64,000 nt of DNA from Chlorokybus atmophyticus (taxonomy: Eukaryota > Streptophyta > Chlorokybophyceae > Chlorokybales > Chlorokybaceae), in contig RHPI01003729.1 in the NCBI GenBank assembly GCA_009103225.1, positions 52,939 through 116,938 on the forward strand, given 5' to 3'. This document shows, piece after piece, positions 1 to 13,696 of this stretch (positions are counted from its first letter, which is position 1; each line of letters starts with the position of its first letter). A program made the position numbers and the translations under genes. The notes beneath the pieces were generated by a model. That model was not told the DNA's origin and did not search any database. It was given only the letters and a program-made list of their open reading frames with translations.

Positions 1-3000
1 CCAGCCACGCACCCTCCCTGGGTCAGCCCGCCCAGCCATCCGCGCTTGTTATCTCCCTCCGTCATGACGCCGGACCGGCCACTACTCTGCGGTGGTCACT
101 ACCGCTACCGCCGCCGCCGCCGCCGCCGTCGGCGGCGCCGTCTCCGCCGGCCCCCTCGTCGACAACGTCACTGAGCAGCTGTGCGAGAGAGCTTTTGAAT
201 GCCACACGCATGGGCTTGGCCAAAACGCTGAAATTGCCACCCAGCGGTCGACAACCGGTACTTACACCTCCCTTCCGGTCACGCCTGCCGGCAGCGCCTC
301 GCTGGATTCTGTACCCTTACGACCGGTGTAGATTCCTATGTCCGGTGCGACAGCGTACCGGTACGTTGTAGGTTGTTTCGCATGAGCCGTGCAAATGCTG
401 CATTCAAAAGCGTTCTACAAACTGTAGTGGTACGACGCACTGGAAGCAGTCATCATGTCTTTAAGTAGCGACCAGCCAATGAACGGCATGGCTGTTAACG
501 CGACGCATTGACAGCAGGACGTATTCCCCGGTGGAACGTATCCGTACCGGCGTGGTGAGCAAAAGCTCGTTCCTTGCTCAGACCTTGATCAGCGTTTTCT
601 GTGGAGGGAATCATTCCTTTCAAGGAATCCCCGGCCCGCCAGTGGCGGGCCGCCACGTGCAGTCTCTTGCGTTCTGCCTCTGCCTCTGCCGCTGAACATG
701 ACAAGGGCAAAGCCAGCCATCACGGCAAGAGCATTGCGACTGTTAGGAAAGCCTTGGCCAATGGCGAGTTGCCATGCATGAGCTATTCAATGACGCTTAT
801 GCATAAGCGCACTCAACACAGAACAAAGAAGCAAGCAATGAAACAGGCAATCAAGCGCTTGGGTTACTCACAAGCACACTTACACATGCACGGCATGAGA
901 GATGAAATACACGGTTTACAGAGTCTACAACCACACACAGCCTCATCGCGCATGCCCAAGACAGGTGCACTCAGTTGGTATGACTCTAACCGTCATGATG
1001 TGACTTATATGAATATGACTTATATGATTACATTAACTATTAGAATACAATGTATCAACTTGAAATGTTGGTTACATTTAGTTAGCAACGTTGCACACCA
1101 CATTCGCTTTGTTGGCATTAAAGCATATAATTTTTTTAATAGCAAGCGGCACTGCGTCGATCAACCCCTATTGGTTGCAAGATATGCTGGTAACATTTCA
1201 AGGCAAGGCTGCTGCACGTATTGTACGATTATTGGTTACTTGTAGTCAAACATTTATACTTAACGCAAAATGCAATGCATGCGGGCATTTATTGGTGCAA
1301 GTGGTGCATTGGTCACATGGCATCATCAGCTACATTGGCAGCAATAGCAACTTTTGTGTAATTATTGCGTTGTTATGAGTAATGTAACTTATATCCTTTT
1401 AGGATACCAATGTGTATAGGCTTGGCTTCAATGCATTTGCACGATAATGTTTGTTGACATGTTGTAGGAAATACATGTCCGCTAATACTTAAAGCACATA
1501 AAGACGTTTTGTGTGGCGTGAAAACCTTATATATCTTACTCGCTTTTGCTAATTGAAGTCAACAATGGAGCGCATCCGATTCTGATGAAAGGCAAAAGTG
1601 AAGATTGGGGCATGAGAAATGATGCCGTTCAAAAGTTATCGATGTAAGTTACGAATTCAATGTTTTATGAGGCCACTACCATGCTTGTTTAATAGCCTCG
1701 AGTGTTTTCCCTCATTTCCCCCCACTCAAAGCTGCCTAAAAGAAAGAAAGAAATGCATGCTGCACAGGTAATCATACGTCCACCATAGTTGTAATTGGCA
1801 ATTTGGCTTGATGCGTGTCACACTTGTTTTGATGTAGCACATGCGGTATTTGCTGCATTACATGTCATGTACAGCATAGTGGTGTTTATTTAGCAACATA
1901 TAATGTGCACAATTTATATCATAATACTGTATGTCATTGCATAATATATACACTCTGATATAACTTACATCATACACTGTACCAGTAACTCTACTCGTAA
2001 AATGCGCAAGGTTGTGAGTGCTTCTTGTACCCTTTACACCCCACCACTTACATTGCAATGCCATATGCGCGTATTCATGTAAGTTCATAAACCTTTACTC
2101 GTTGATAGCAATGTATAATGTAAGACGGATGTATGCTACCTCATACTCCATGCCAACATGTGCTTCAACTCGTGACTACCAGTATGATGCGATCGCGGCA
2201 TTGCGGGCTCAGTGCATTTTGCACATTGATACAACAAATGGTGTTGTAACAATTGTAAAGACCTCTCAATCAGGCTGCTATAGTAGTATATTAAGACTTA
2301 CACAGCTCTCATATATATATCCATCGCAATCGCAGTCGCAAATCTGGGCAAACCGGCGGAGGTTCCCTTCGCAGGCTGCTTGTATCATACAATCGTCTGG
2401 GGGTTGCATAATTCATGCAGCGTGCATGGCGGAGGAGTCTCTAAGCTTAGCTCTGAGCTTTGTTTTGACCATGCCGCCGCGACACCAGCGAACTCCACGT
2501 GCTGGCTTTCGGATGGGCGGTCTATTGTGCCATCATTCCCCTGCAACGCATGCACCGGAAACAGCTGCATCGTACGTCACCAGCCTGACACACTAGTCCG
2601 GAACCGCTCCACTGACACCGGACACAGAATCTTGTACCGGTCACGAAGGTACCCTCCCTGGCAGCTTCTGTAGTGCACTTTGACCGAGAGTATGCGCAAT
2701 GCACAGGTTATCAACCATTTCAAGTCCGGTTCATCATTAGGCCGGAACCAATGTGCGTGCCTGTGAAAGCTCTCAGTGGCGCTGCTGAGGTGGGCGCAGA
2801 GGTGGGCGCAGGGCTGAAGGGCGGCGACGGCGGCGGCGGTGGCGCCGCCGTCGTGGTAGTTGTTGTGGAAAAGGGGTAAGAGCTGCGCCATGGCTGTACT
2901 GGAGGGGGAATCCAGGCGCAGCTGGCGGGGATGGCTGACCGGAGGGTGCGTTGGCTGGGCTGGAGCTTGACTTGCATTGCACTTTCGTTGCTGTTCGGGT

Positions 3001-3207
3001 TGTCAGCTAGGGTTTGCGCCTAAGCTGCCGCTCAGCTGGGCATTGGGTAGCAAGCTGTGCACAGCTGAGTAGCTTGCCCTTGGGTGTTTGAGGTTTTACA
3101 CGCAAACGGTCCTGAACAACTTGTTGGAAACGTAGCCATGTAAAGTTGCAAATGTGCTATGCATGTGCGGTTGTGACTGTCAGCTTTGTAAGCTATCAAC
3201 ATCAACA
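1..3207. other. 5' region without a convincing gene
   Basis: No open frame here shows a recognisable domain. A GC-rich start (about 90-180) has an alanine-rich GCC-repeat frame running to about 331 that looks like low-complexity sequence or the end of an unseen gene. Around 600-650 there are two short perfect inverted repeats (an ATTCCTT/AAGGAAT arm pair and a GGCCCGCC/GGCGGGCC arm pair). 1000-2350 is AT-rich and featureless. 2780-2870 is a GGC/GCC-rich block that may be the 5' UTR or promoter of the flippase downstream, or an N-terminal exon that I could not prove. Confidence 0.4.
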
Positions 3208-6200
3208 ATGCTGAGTTCACTGCTGGCATATTACACTAGGAAACTTAGAGTGCGACCCAGAAAGAGCTATGAGCGTAGGAGTGAAGCACCATTGCGTGAT
3301 ATCACCCTCCAGTTTCAGCAACAAGCGGTTGGGAAAGGACGGAAGCAGTTTGTTGGCAACCGCATTCGAACCACGAAATACACACTAATAACTTACTGTC
3401 CCAAGGCGCTGTTTGAGCAGGTAATGCTCGTGACTAGGAGCAACGCATCTGACCTTGACCTGCTTCCTGCTTGTCTTGCGTTTCGCTGTATCAACTTGAC
3501 GTTGTTGAAAGACATGTTTTGCAAAGACCATAATGCTCGTACCTACCGTGACTAGTATCCAATGCTCGTGATCTGCTTGTACTTGTCAGAGGGCGTCTTG
3601 TTGAACATTGACGTACCTTGCGGGTGCTGGCTGGGTTTGTAACGCTACCTTGCTGCTAACAGCTGTGTTGTTCCTGTTCCGTATGTTCACAGTACCGCCG
3701 TGTGGCCAACTGGTACTTTACCCTCACGGCCGCATTGTCGCTGGGTCCATTCAGCCCCTTTTCCTGGTGGACAACATGGACGCCACTCGTGTTTGTCATA
3801 GGCGTGTCCATGGTGAAGGAGGTGGGTTCTGTTTGCATGCAAGGAGAATCGTTATAGAACTTGCATGCACACGGATGCACATAGGCAGAACCTTGCTGCT
3901 GTGCCAAAAGCTGCTTCTGCTCTTGCCAGGGTTATGAAGACTTCAGACGAAGCCGACTTGACAAAGCTGTCAACCATCGCAAAGTGGATGTTCTTGTTTC
4001 GCAAGGCGTTTGGGAGCGAAGGTATGACAATGCATGCCTGCACGATATTGCAAGCAGTAGCTTGCAAACATGATAAGTAAACTTGGTAAGCCAACGCTCT
4101 GTTTCTAAGAATAAAGTTCTGAGATAAGGCACGAAGTTTAGTCTGCCTGTCGCTCAGCACCTAGCACAAAACCATGGCTGAGAGTGTCTAGCGTCACGTT
4201 CTAATTGCAGCAATGCACCGTCTCCAAGACTGGAATAGTCAAGTCCTGACTGCACATAGGGCATGGAAGGATGTGCGAGTGGGTGATGTAGTCCGTGTGC
4301 TGGACGGCAACGAGTTCCCTGCGGACCTTTTGGTTTTGAGCTCTGGCCATGTGGACGGGACTTGCTGGGTGCAAACCGCCAATCTGGATGGTGAGTTCTA
4401 CAGGTACCCAACCGCTACCTATGGCAAGGACCTGTGTTGTAGAAACAGTTGGATTGTTACAGGTGAGACCAACCTCAAAAGCAAGCGCGCCTTGGAGGAA
4501 ACGCTCTCTGTAGTAGCACTTGATGCCTCTGCACGGGATGCTTCTCAATTTAATGCCAAAGTAGTAAGACTTCAGGCTGAGGGTCCCAACCCTTCCCTCT
4601 ACACGTTCGATGGCGTGCTTTCCACTGTTGGAGTTGATCTGCCAGTTGGTCCAGAACAGGTAACAGTTTGTTGTAGAGTTAGATTTGCGAAGGCGAGTGT
4701 CTCTGCGTGCTGCAAGCGTATATGACAGGATACAGACACTCCATTGAAGTTATTACTTGTGCCTAGGTCTTATTGCGTGGCAGCACGCTGCGCAACACGT
4801 CGTACGTCGTTGGAGGAGTAGTGTACACTGGCCATGATACCAAGATCATGCGCAACCAGGTCGCTGCCCCTTCTAAGCGAAGCCACCTGGACAAGTATAG
4901 TACAGTTACACATTGCATGCTGATGCTCATGGCCATGCTACTGAAGTTGTCATCTCATTGCTTATGTATGCTATTTGCATTGCAGGGCTGCCGATGGAAT
5001 CGTGTGGGTTATGTTCGCAATCATGCTTGCTTTGTCACTCCTCACGGCCATACTGCTGGCTGTCAGGAATACTGATTGGGGCCCAAAGATGTGGTACCTT
5101 CAGGTCAGCGGTTTCCTGCTCTTTACTTGCTATTCTACTCATCACTTCCTATATGCAAAATGACTCACCCTAAGTCTGCAGCCGTTCAGAGATGATAGCG
5201 ATTTCGATCCGCGTAAGGAGGCGCGCACAGGGGTGTACAGCTTCCTCACATCCATAACATTGTACAGTAAGTCACAGCGAAGTCAGCGTTAGGGCGCAGG
5301 CGCTGATTGCAGTCGAGTAGTGTCCGTTGGCACAGTGCAAATCAGCTCTGGCCCCAGCTTGGGCTAGCACAATTTACAAAGGCGTATGATATGGTGTAAG
5401 GCGTTCAGACTCACTGAGCTCACTCTTGCAGGCTACCTCATTCCAATATCCTTGTACGTGTCGCTGGAGATAGTTCGCGTATTCCAAAGCAACTGGTTTA
5501 TTGACTACGACCGTTACATGTATGATGAGAGCACGCAATCTTATGCGAAGTCTCGCACTTCCAACTTGAACGAAGAGCTTGGCATGGTACGAACTCTGCA
5601 CGGCAGTTACAGTTGGAAGGCAGCGCAATTTACCAACCATCTGTGGGCACCACTAATGTCAGGTGCAGACAGTGCTATCAGACAAGACAGGGACCCTTAC
5701 AGAAAATCGTATGGAGTTCTTCAAGTGTGCCATTGCTGGAGTGAGCTATGGTCAAGGGCTGACTGAGGTTGGTGCCACACGCATGATTAGCGCCATCAAT
5801 TTCTGTTACGCTGCTGTTGTGCGCTAAGCATTCGCCATCACATTGTCCAGGTGGAGCGCTCGATTGCATCCAAAGAGGGGCGCCTGTCAGCTTTGTCAAT
5901 TGCATCAACGTCTGCAACACCCCTGGAGGAGGGTTACAATCTGCGGGATGAATGGCTTGAGGACGGCAAGTGGCTATCACGCGCAGACGCCAACACCATC
6001 AAACACTTTTTTACCGTGCTGGCACTCTGTCACACCGCAGTTCCCAAGCAAGACACAGGTCCGTTGGAGATGCACCTTCATATCAGTAGGGCAGTAGCGC
6101 ATATCAGACAGCAGCATTGACTCAATGTGCAACTGGTTATCAGGTGATGACCCGCAATATGAGGCAGAGTCCCCAGATGAAGCTGCTTTTGTAGTGGCGG

Positions 6201-9200
6201 CGCGTCGAGCAGGCGGCCTGGTGTTTGTGCGGCGCGGGCAAAAGAGTCTCACCCTCCGTGACAGATACAGCACCAGTAAAGGAAACAAAGAGGTCACCTA
6301 CGAGCTGCTGGCCACTTTGCAGTTCTCTTCAGTTCGGTAGGCCTTCACAACTCAGGAACTTGTATACTCATATAATTGCTGCACTGCTGCTCGGGAGGGG
6401 GGCGCTTGAGGGTGCTTGAGCGCACATTAACATGGTCTTATACTCGTTCTTGAACTTGATCCTGCAATTGTTTGCAGCAAGCGTATGTCTGTGCTAGTGC
6501 GCGACCCTGCGGGCAAGATCTTTTTGATGACTAAGGGCGCTGATTCTGTGATATATGAGCGCCTAGCTCTGGGCGGGGATATCAGCATTCTTAAAGCGAC
6601 GCAGGAGCATTGTGCTCAGGTATGGAGTACACCAGAGCTCACCAATACGTTGTGTGTTGAAGTGACAGAGCAGGGATTCAACAATCTGTGCAGTATGCGA
6701 CTGCAGGCCTGAGGACGCTAGTGATTGGCTACAGAGAGGTGTCCGAGAGTGAGTATGCTAGCTGGCAGGTACACAATCTCAGGGCACAGAATGGACATGA
6801 GCCTGCCTGATTTTGAGGATTCATCCAACTGACACCAACTATTCACAGGTGACATACAAGGCGGCGGCTACCGCATTGAGCAACCGCAAAGCCTTACTCG
6901 AGGATGCTGCGGAGCTGATTGAGAAGGACCTAATTCTGCTGGGTGCCACTGCTATAGAAGACAAGCTTCAAGTAAGCACATTACAGCAGTCAATAATCTC
7001 CAAGCGTTGATTGGATATGTTTCCTTGTAGGCGGGAGTACCGCACATGATAGAGCTTCTTCACCAAGCTAACATTGCTGTCTGGGTGCTCACCGGCGACA
7101 AGTTAGAGACCGCTGTCAATATAGGGTGAGCAACTCAGGCTGATTCTATGCTTGTTAGAACCCAGCATGCACAAGGTGTGCTAGGCTAGCATTGCATGTC
7201 GTTTACAGTGAGTGTGCGCATGCGACACCTTCTGCCACTTTGGGTCATGCACAACTTCACGCATGGTAGCTTGCGTCCAATTCAGGAATGTTGTCCTGGC
7301 GTTTTACACGGCCATTATGCTTGAGCCAACCGACATAATGAAGAGAGCTGTTAACGATGTCTGTCGGCATCATGCAGCATGGTCCTAGTTGTATACCACG
7401 AACCACTCTTGTGGTGAAAGCGCATTTGAGATACCGTGTGCTGGGTAGAAGCTAGGTTGTGCATCACTCAGTTCAGAAGGTGTCGCGTGTGCGCACTCCT
7501 TGCAAGTCATTGTGCAAACGCTATTGACGCATGGTTGTATCCTTCCTCAGGTATGCCTGCAGTCTCTTGCGCGCAGACATGCGCAAGTTTATTCTGCAGA
7601 GCAAGGCTGTTGAGAATGCAGGAGACCAGGATGTCTCCATAAACGAGGCATCATCACGGCAGCTCCTTGAGGTTTTGAAGCATGCAGCTTGGTAGTGCTG
7701 GCATGTCCTTGCTGGTTGGCAGTTATGCAAACATTTGTTGCGTCGTTTTGGCAGGCTTATGTAAAAGCAGCGCTTCTGAATCAAGCCCAAGGCGTCCCTA
7801 ACGCACTCGTCATTGACGGTCACGCCCTTGCTGATGCTTTACAGCCAGCGAACAGACCCTTTCTTACACAGCTGGCAGCTCTGTGCGACGCTGTTGTGGC
7901 ATGCAGAGTCTCTCCCAAGCAGAAGGCACAGGTAAACAACCATGTGTATACTGGGACGTGAGATAAAACGCAATGAGCTGAGATGCATGGCTCGAGTATG
8001 CTCAACATGTCGGACATAACCAGGTAACCATGCTCGTCCGCAAAGACCTCAAGCATGTGACACTGGCTGTCGGTGACGGCGCCAACGATGTCGCAATGAT
8101 ACAGGCAAGCATTCCATCATGCAGCTCCGTTAAGTAGAGTTCCCAGGAAACGCCATGCATCAATGCTGAGGTTGTGCTGTACATTTAGGCTGCAAACATA
8201 GGCGTTGGGATATCTGGACTTGAAGGTCGCCAAGCTGTCATGGCAGCAGACTTTGCAATCGGCCAATTCAGGTGTGACCACACACTCGCTGGCCATCAAC
8301 AGAGTAAACTGGCATGCACTTGCTGAGCACTGATTGTGTGGCACCGCAGGTTTCTGGAGCGGTTGCTGCTCTGGCATGGGCGCTCAAACTACAGGCGGCT
8401 ATCGCGCTTCATCCTCTACTTCTTCTACAAGAATGTCACCTTTGGCATGACCTTGTTTTGGCACAACATCAACACCTTCTTCTCTGGCGGCGTAATCTAT
8501 GTACAGTGGTGAGCTGACTGTTAACAGCCTTTGCTGACCAATTCAGAATGTGCAAACTTGTGAAATGGCTTGTGGCTGCCTGTGTGTCTTGTGCAAAATA
8601 ACACTGCTGCTTGCATATCCAGTTAACAAATCTTAATGTCTACTCTGCATGCGATGCCGGACAAGCCTACGAGCTGTAATCTTCGATGTGTAACGGTGGC
8701 TTTCTACTCACAGGTACCTCTCAACCTACAACTTGATCTGGACGGCTTTGCCCATCTGTGTGGTAGCAGTGTTGGATCAAGATGTAGACTGGCCAACAAC
8801 CAGGTGCTTCCCTGAGCTATACATTGAAGGGCAGCGCAACGAGTATTTCACGTTCAAGGAAAAAGCATGGTGGCTCATCAACGGGTTGTGGCAGGTGCTT
8901 GTGTTGGCATCTGAGCTGCTGGACTGAATGCATGCTGCCGCATGCATTGAATGCAATGAACTCATGCTTGATTGTTTCTTGCAGTCTGCGGTGCTGTATT
9001 ACAGTGTGGTGTTCCTCTTTGGGCACATTACGACTCTTCACTCCGGGCTGGCTCTGGTAAACAGCCCGCACACTTCGTGCACGTACCATGAGGTTCACAT
9101 GCGTGCGTGTACAACAGTGTTGTCTCACAGGGTGCGGATGCAGCGGGCACGGCGTTGTACACTGCCGCGCTCGTGGTAGTGACGGTGCAGCTGGCAACCA

Positions 9201-9844
9201 TGGTCCAGTACTGGCCCTGGCCGCTTCACTTGGTACTATGGGGCAGCCTGGCGGTGTGGATCATTGCCATCACAATTGCGCCCGCGCTATATGGCGGCAT
9301 CTTCAGAACCGCCCTTGCCCCCACAGTAGCCTTCTGGCTGTTCTTGCTGCTGATGGTTCCTGCGCCAGCGGTTGTGGACTTCACCCTGCATGCAACACGG
9401 AGGTACATGGTTGATTCAGTCAGTGCAGCATTGCATCAGAGTGCGAGCGCAACTGCTGCTATTACTTAGTAGACTGCATGAGCCCGACTGTACACTGTAA
9501 ATCTGCGTCCCATCTGCAATTTGCAGTACACTTGTTGTCTGGTCTTGTGGGTGTGCATTGGTCGTGGACTCGTTAGCTATGATGGCAGGTATCTGAGACC
9601 AAAGCCTCATCACATAGCACAGGAGGTGATGAAGCTGCCCAAGGCGCAGTTCCAGCAACTGTGTCACGCACGCAAGGCAAGGATGTCATTCCCTGGCAAC
9701 AGCAATTTTACCACAAATGGCGCTGCCGATGCTGATGATTGGGAAGGGACTGCGGCGCCGGATGGACCGCTGGATGGAATTGAGCTGGTTGAAGCTAATG
9801 GCCAAACGCATTATCATCAGGGTGGTCACAACCATGCCGTATAG
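3208..9844 (+). CDS. P4-type ATPase (phospholipid flippase), 25 exons, about 1196 aa
   Basis: Probable aminophospholipid flippase, moving lipids from the outer to the cytosolic leaflet of secretory or plasma membranes. Exons: 3208-3420, 3693-3821, 3930-4021, 4260-4390, 4463-4659, 4767-4894, 4986-5103, 5182-5266, 5432-5586, 5663-5767, 5851-6058, 6144-6336, 6478-6619, 6694-6768, 6849-6971, 7031-7125, 7551-7671, 7755-7931, 8024-8104, 8189-8271, 8350-8508, 8714-8894, 8985-9056, 9131-9402, 9589-9844. Phases close to 1197 codons. Motifs in order: NRIRTTKYT and CPKALFEQ near the N-terminus, FPADLL, NLDGETNLK (actuator), [11 protein letters not shown] with the phosphorylated Asp codon at 5681, ESPDEAAFV and KGADSVIY (nucleotide domain), [22 protein letters not shown], then C-terminal membrane segments and [10 protein letters not shown]. 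Flippases usually need a CDC50 partner, not encoded here. The start Met is uncertain. Convergent with the Rab gene. Confidence 0.93.
8105..8188 (+). other. GC-AG intron in the flippase gene
   Basis: The exon ends ATACAG and the next bases are GCAAGC, not GT. The next exon begins after TTTAG and continues the strictly conserved reading from [11 protein letters not shown] to [13 protein letters not shown] in phase 0. This is a minor-class GC donor with otherwise strong consensus, or a single-base sequence error. Confidence 0.8.
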
Positions 9845-10559
9845 ATTTGTTTTGCTTGCTTGGGCTTGGGCTTGTGCGCAGTGTGTAGCTTAGGGTCAGG
9901 ATTGAATAAAGCCCGGTGCAGCGTAGGGTCAGAATCGGGTTGGCTAGCTTTGTAATTAAGTTGAAGGTAATCTTGTCGTTGGCAAGTGGTTGAAACGTGG
10001 TCGATGCATTTCTTCCTTGAAGAGTGGGGTAGTTTTGATTGCTCTCTTGGACACCACTGTTGTACACGAATGCATACTATCACAAGCATGCCCAGTAAAT
10101 GTACATAATGTGCTGCCTGCAGCGTCATAACAAGGATATGTGTACATGCTAACCCCAAGTCTCATTGGCTCTCCCACCACCAAATGCCAAACACACAAAT
10201 GTTAACCTGCAATCACACTACACACACCGATGACCTGGCTCAACCACAGCATCTTTTCCTCTTGGACTGTTTGTGACTATTGCTATCCACTTGAATGCTT
10301 TCTGCGTCTGGAACAGTACTCAAGGTCAGTTCGTGAACAATGAGCTTAAGCACATGCAACCTGGCCATGGACGCAACAGCTGTGCAAGCAGCAATGGGCA
10401 AGCCCAAGTCCCGCAACACACCTGTAAGTGCGCGCCTTTGCTGCAGCGCATCGGCAGTGCGCAGCACAGCGCGTTCAAACAGTACCATTGCGACTCTCTC
10501 AAACAGCCATGTGACTGACTGTTCGTCTGCGTGAATCACACATGTTGAGCGGAGGTGAG
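9798..10559. repeat. 762-bp segment, original copy (repeated at 14743-15504)
   Basis: This segment holds the flippase 3' end and the last two exons of the Rab gene, both in their natural context. It reappears apparently unchanged at offset +4945. Confidence 0.9.
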
Positions 10560-12104
10560 CACATGTTGGTTTGAGTGTGAGTAGCAGTAGAGACAATCGA
10601 CGCACCTTTTTTCGCGCTGACTTCAAAGTACTCTGCGTTCATCTGGGCTGCAAGAGCCTCTGCGTGCTCGCGTGATACGCCCTGGAACATATCGCCCTGG
10701 GAGGTTTATAAATACACAATGAGGTCACCAACGCACGCACCCACGCACGCACGCACACCCCACGCATTCCACTGTCTCCAACTACAGGGTGTCACCACAC
10801 TGCACGCACGTACACATCAACATGATACCTTGCAGCCGATCAGAAATACGCAAAACTCTCCCTTGGTGACTGCAGCCCTATTCTCCATCTCCACCTCCTG
10901 CACCCACTGTCCAACGCATGTTGGAACACCCACGCCTGCCCAGCATGGACGAAGACTACGCAAGACCACAAACACACGCACATACTTTGTGCACGTTGCG
11001 GAGGGATTCTATGCTCCCGAGGTCGAAGCAGGCGAGGCAGGCCCCGGCGCCCCTGTAGTACGCGCGCGACAGACTACGGAACTTTTCCTGCCCCGCCGTG
11101 TCCCAACTGAGACAGCACAAGTCCACATGATAAAAGATTGGGTGAGAGAGTTGCTGAGTCAGTGTGTGAGTTGAGTGCATGATAGAACGAGTCCGTGAGT
11201 GACTGGGTGAGTGGGTGGGTGAGTGAGTTGGTAGCTGAGTCTGTGAGTGAGGTATTGAGTGAGTGCGGTATTCAGTAAGTGGGGGTTGATGGGTCCGTCG
11301 GCGAGTTGATGCATTAGCGAGCGTGTGTGGGTGAGAGGGTCAAGGAGTGTGAGCTCTAATAATGCAGCAAAGCTATAAATGGTCCGCGGTGGTATGGTTG
11401 AATGAGTGCTTACATGTGAAGGGTGAAAGTCATGTTGAACTCTTGAAGCAAGTACTTCTGCCAAAAGAAATCCACGCCAATTGTGCTCTGGTGCAGAAAA
11501 AGGAGTAAAGATATAGGAGACCCAACAATAACCTCACTTAGTCAGTTTGAAATACGTGACATCAACAAGTACGTAATGTGCCTTTGCGAAGTAATATGCC
11601 ATTGCGGTCACATGCTGGTGATGGTACTTGATGAGGTTGGTCGGGAAGGTTTCAACTATGCAAAAGTGTGGTATACCTTGTAGTTGGGAGGGAAGACGCC
11701 TTGGAAATACTTGAGCACAAGACACGTCTTGCCTGACCACACACGCATGAACAGCATATGTATGTATGTGCGTAACGCATCACACATGCACTTGCTGTCA
11801 TTGTTGTCATTGCAGCAACAGTGGGTTACAGTCGTTGTGGTAACAAAGGTTTTGTTCCGATAGACAGGATTCTGTCTCACCAACACTCTGGTCGCCCACC
11901 ACCACTACCTTCTCGGTCAAGCCCGAAGCTTCCCTGCGCAAGAGGACAAGTGACGCGCACATGCATATATGAGCGCATATGCCGTTGCATGCAATGGCAT
12001 GTGGACATGTATGCACATGCAATTGGTAGACTGAGACAAACACAAAACAGTGAGAAACATACTCACAATGCCACTGCTGGATTAGACCCAACAATGTCCG
12101 CCAT
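10240..12104 (-). CDS. Rab34/36-like small GTPase, 9 exons, 225 aa
   Basis: Ras-superfamily GTPase of vesicle traffic. Exons in transcript order: 12104-12067, 11933-11881, 11732-11677, 11487-11414, 11106-10986, 10906-10829, 10696-10606, 10526-10422, 10301-10240. Lengths sum to 678 nt, an intact frame. Seen: P-loop GDQSVGKT split by an intron inside the Gly codon, switch I STIGVDFF, switch II WDTAGQEKF, base-binding region ending IGCK then D, VSAKK (G5), and a C-terminus KRKRCCG for geranylgeranylation. The long region after VSAKK (LFERVAMVLFERAVL, then SIQVDSNS) and the MNAEYFEVSAKK block resemble Rab34/Rab36 rather than Rab5, 7 or 11. Animal Rab34 acts in Golgi/lysosome positioning and ciliogenesis; the role here is unknown. 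The subfamily call is by motif memory only. Confidence 0.9.
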
Positions 12105-12997
12105 GAAAGCTGGGAAAGTCCGGTTCAGCGCCGCATGCTTTGACAGGTCCAATCTGCGTCAGATAATAGAAGTGTAGATATACCTGAACTCCCCCGCATT
12201 GTGTTTTGCATGTTCTAACCCTAACCCAGTCAACCAACACCCATGTTGACCACAACCAGTGAACCAGTGAACCCACATGCATGGCTGTCACACACTGTCT
12301 TTCTTTCTCACCCTCCTGAGCCTGGCGGCCTCCCCCGTAGCCGCACCATCTCTTGAGCCCCTACCGACAGCGACATCACTCCTTCCGCCACCTGTCAGCC
12401 GCCCTGGCCTGGCTTGGCTTGGCTTGGCTTGGCCTGGCCTGGACTAGACTGGCCTGGTCCGCTCTGGTCTGCCCTGTCCTGCAAGGTGCGCTTGCTAGAG
12501 ATAAGAGTAACTTCTACTCAATTGTAAGGCTTAGTCCGGGCCTGGCTTGGCCTGGGCTTGCAACACGCCAGCTGCCAGCTGGACAGCCCACCTGAAAAGC
12601 CACGCCACGTGCACTCAAAGTGTGCCCCTGCGTGACATGCAGGGCAACACATGCCCCTGACATAAGAAACTGCACCTAACCTACTATAAGGCCAGCACTG
12701 GCTGTGCCAATGCGGGCACAATCCGCACAACAACAGACTGTGACTCACAGTCCATGTCATTGCCACCATGGCCTTGCCACGTCAGCTCCACTCTGCGCCC
12801 AGATATCGTCTAGACCCACGATACTGATCAAGATACCCTGTTCTGAACATTTTTGCCGCCAATTTCACCACACTGACAGTTGTCGTCATTGATGTTGATG
12901 TTGTTGATGTTGTTGTCGGCGGCTGCGGCGGCATTGGTGTATGTGCCAATGGTGGCGGAGGAGGAGTGATCCCATCTGTCTGCCGCCGTTCGCATCC
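12105..12997. other. Intergenic region between divergent genes
   Basis: Shared upstream region of the Rab gene (-) and the beta-lactamase-like gene (+). It contains a pentanucleotide (GGCTT/GGCCT) tract at about 12404-12455 and a degenerate copy near 12536-12560. No TATA box stands out and no exon is recognised. Confidence 0.5.
12404..12455. repeat. Pentanucleotide GGCTT/GGCCT tandem repeat
   Basis: About ten imperfect 5-bp units. A related tract (GGCCA/GGCTA read on this strand) lies at 48521-48573. Confidence 0.85.
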
Positions 12998-13696
12998 ATG
13001 TGGTGGAATCCCATGGAGGAGCACGTGGCGGCGGCGGTGGAGGCCGCTGTCAAGGTTAGAGCAGGGGTGGTGAATGAGACAACATGGATTGCTAGGCTGG
13101 ACAAATCAGACGTGCATTGCTACTGTGAAGTATGCGAAGAACATGTTGTACAATGCAAGTAGTATGATACCATATTGTGTGCTGTGAGCAAGAAGCATGA
13201 CCCAACATACAACCACCTTTATGCAGCGAACTGCGGTTGGATCACACCTATGCGTAGTGATAAGTTGCATGGGTACCAGACACACATCTGTACTATAAGC
13301 ATGTACTTAAAGAACAGACATGTTTCTCGTTTGTGAAATTCGCTCTCTAACAATGCTTTCACCACAACTCAAACTGTACAACGTAGTTGTATGTTATTCT
13401 TATCCTAAATGTGATACACTCAATCACATATCTACCCTACAAATACATGCTCACAATGTGCACCCACTATCATCATGCAGGAGAGGCAGACACCCGGCGC
13501 AGTCGTATTGATTGGTCGCACTGACTCCATCCTCTGCCACGAGGCGTACGGCTACTTATCATCTTCATCCACAGCAAAGCAGCGCCCTCCCGCTCGAAAG
13601 GACACCGTCTACGACGTCGCCTCACTCACCAAGCCGCTCGCGACAGCTGCGGCCGTACTGCAACTGGCGGAACGAGGTGGGATGGGGGGGTTGGGG

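Noticed and set aside
92-331. Alanine-rich open frame at the left edge
   Set aside because: Begins in a GCC repeat, has no domain, splice support or stable context; probably low-complexity chance frame or an unrecognisable gene end.
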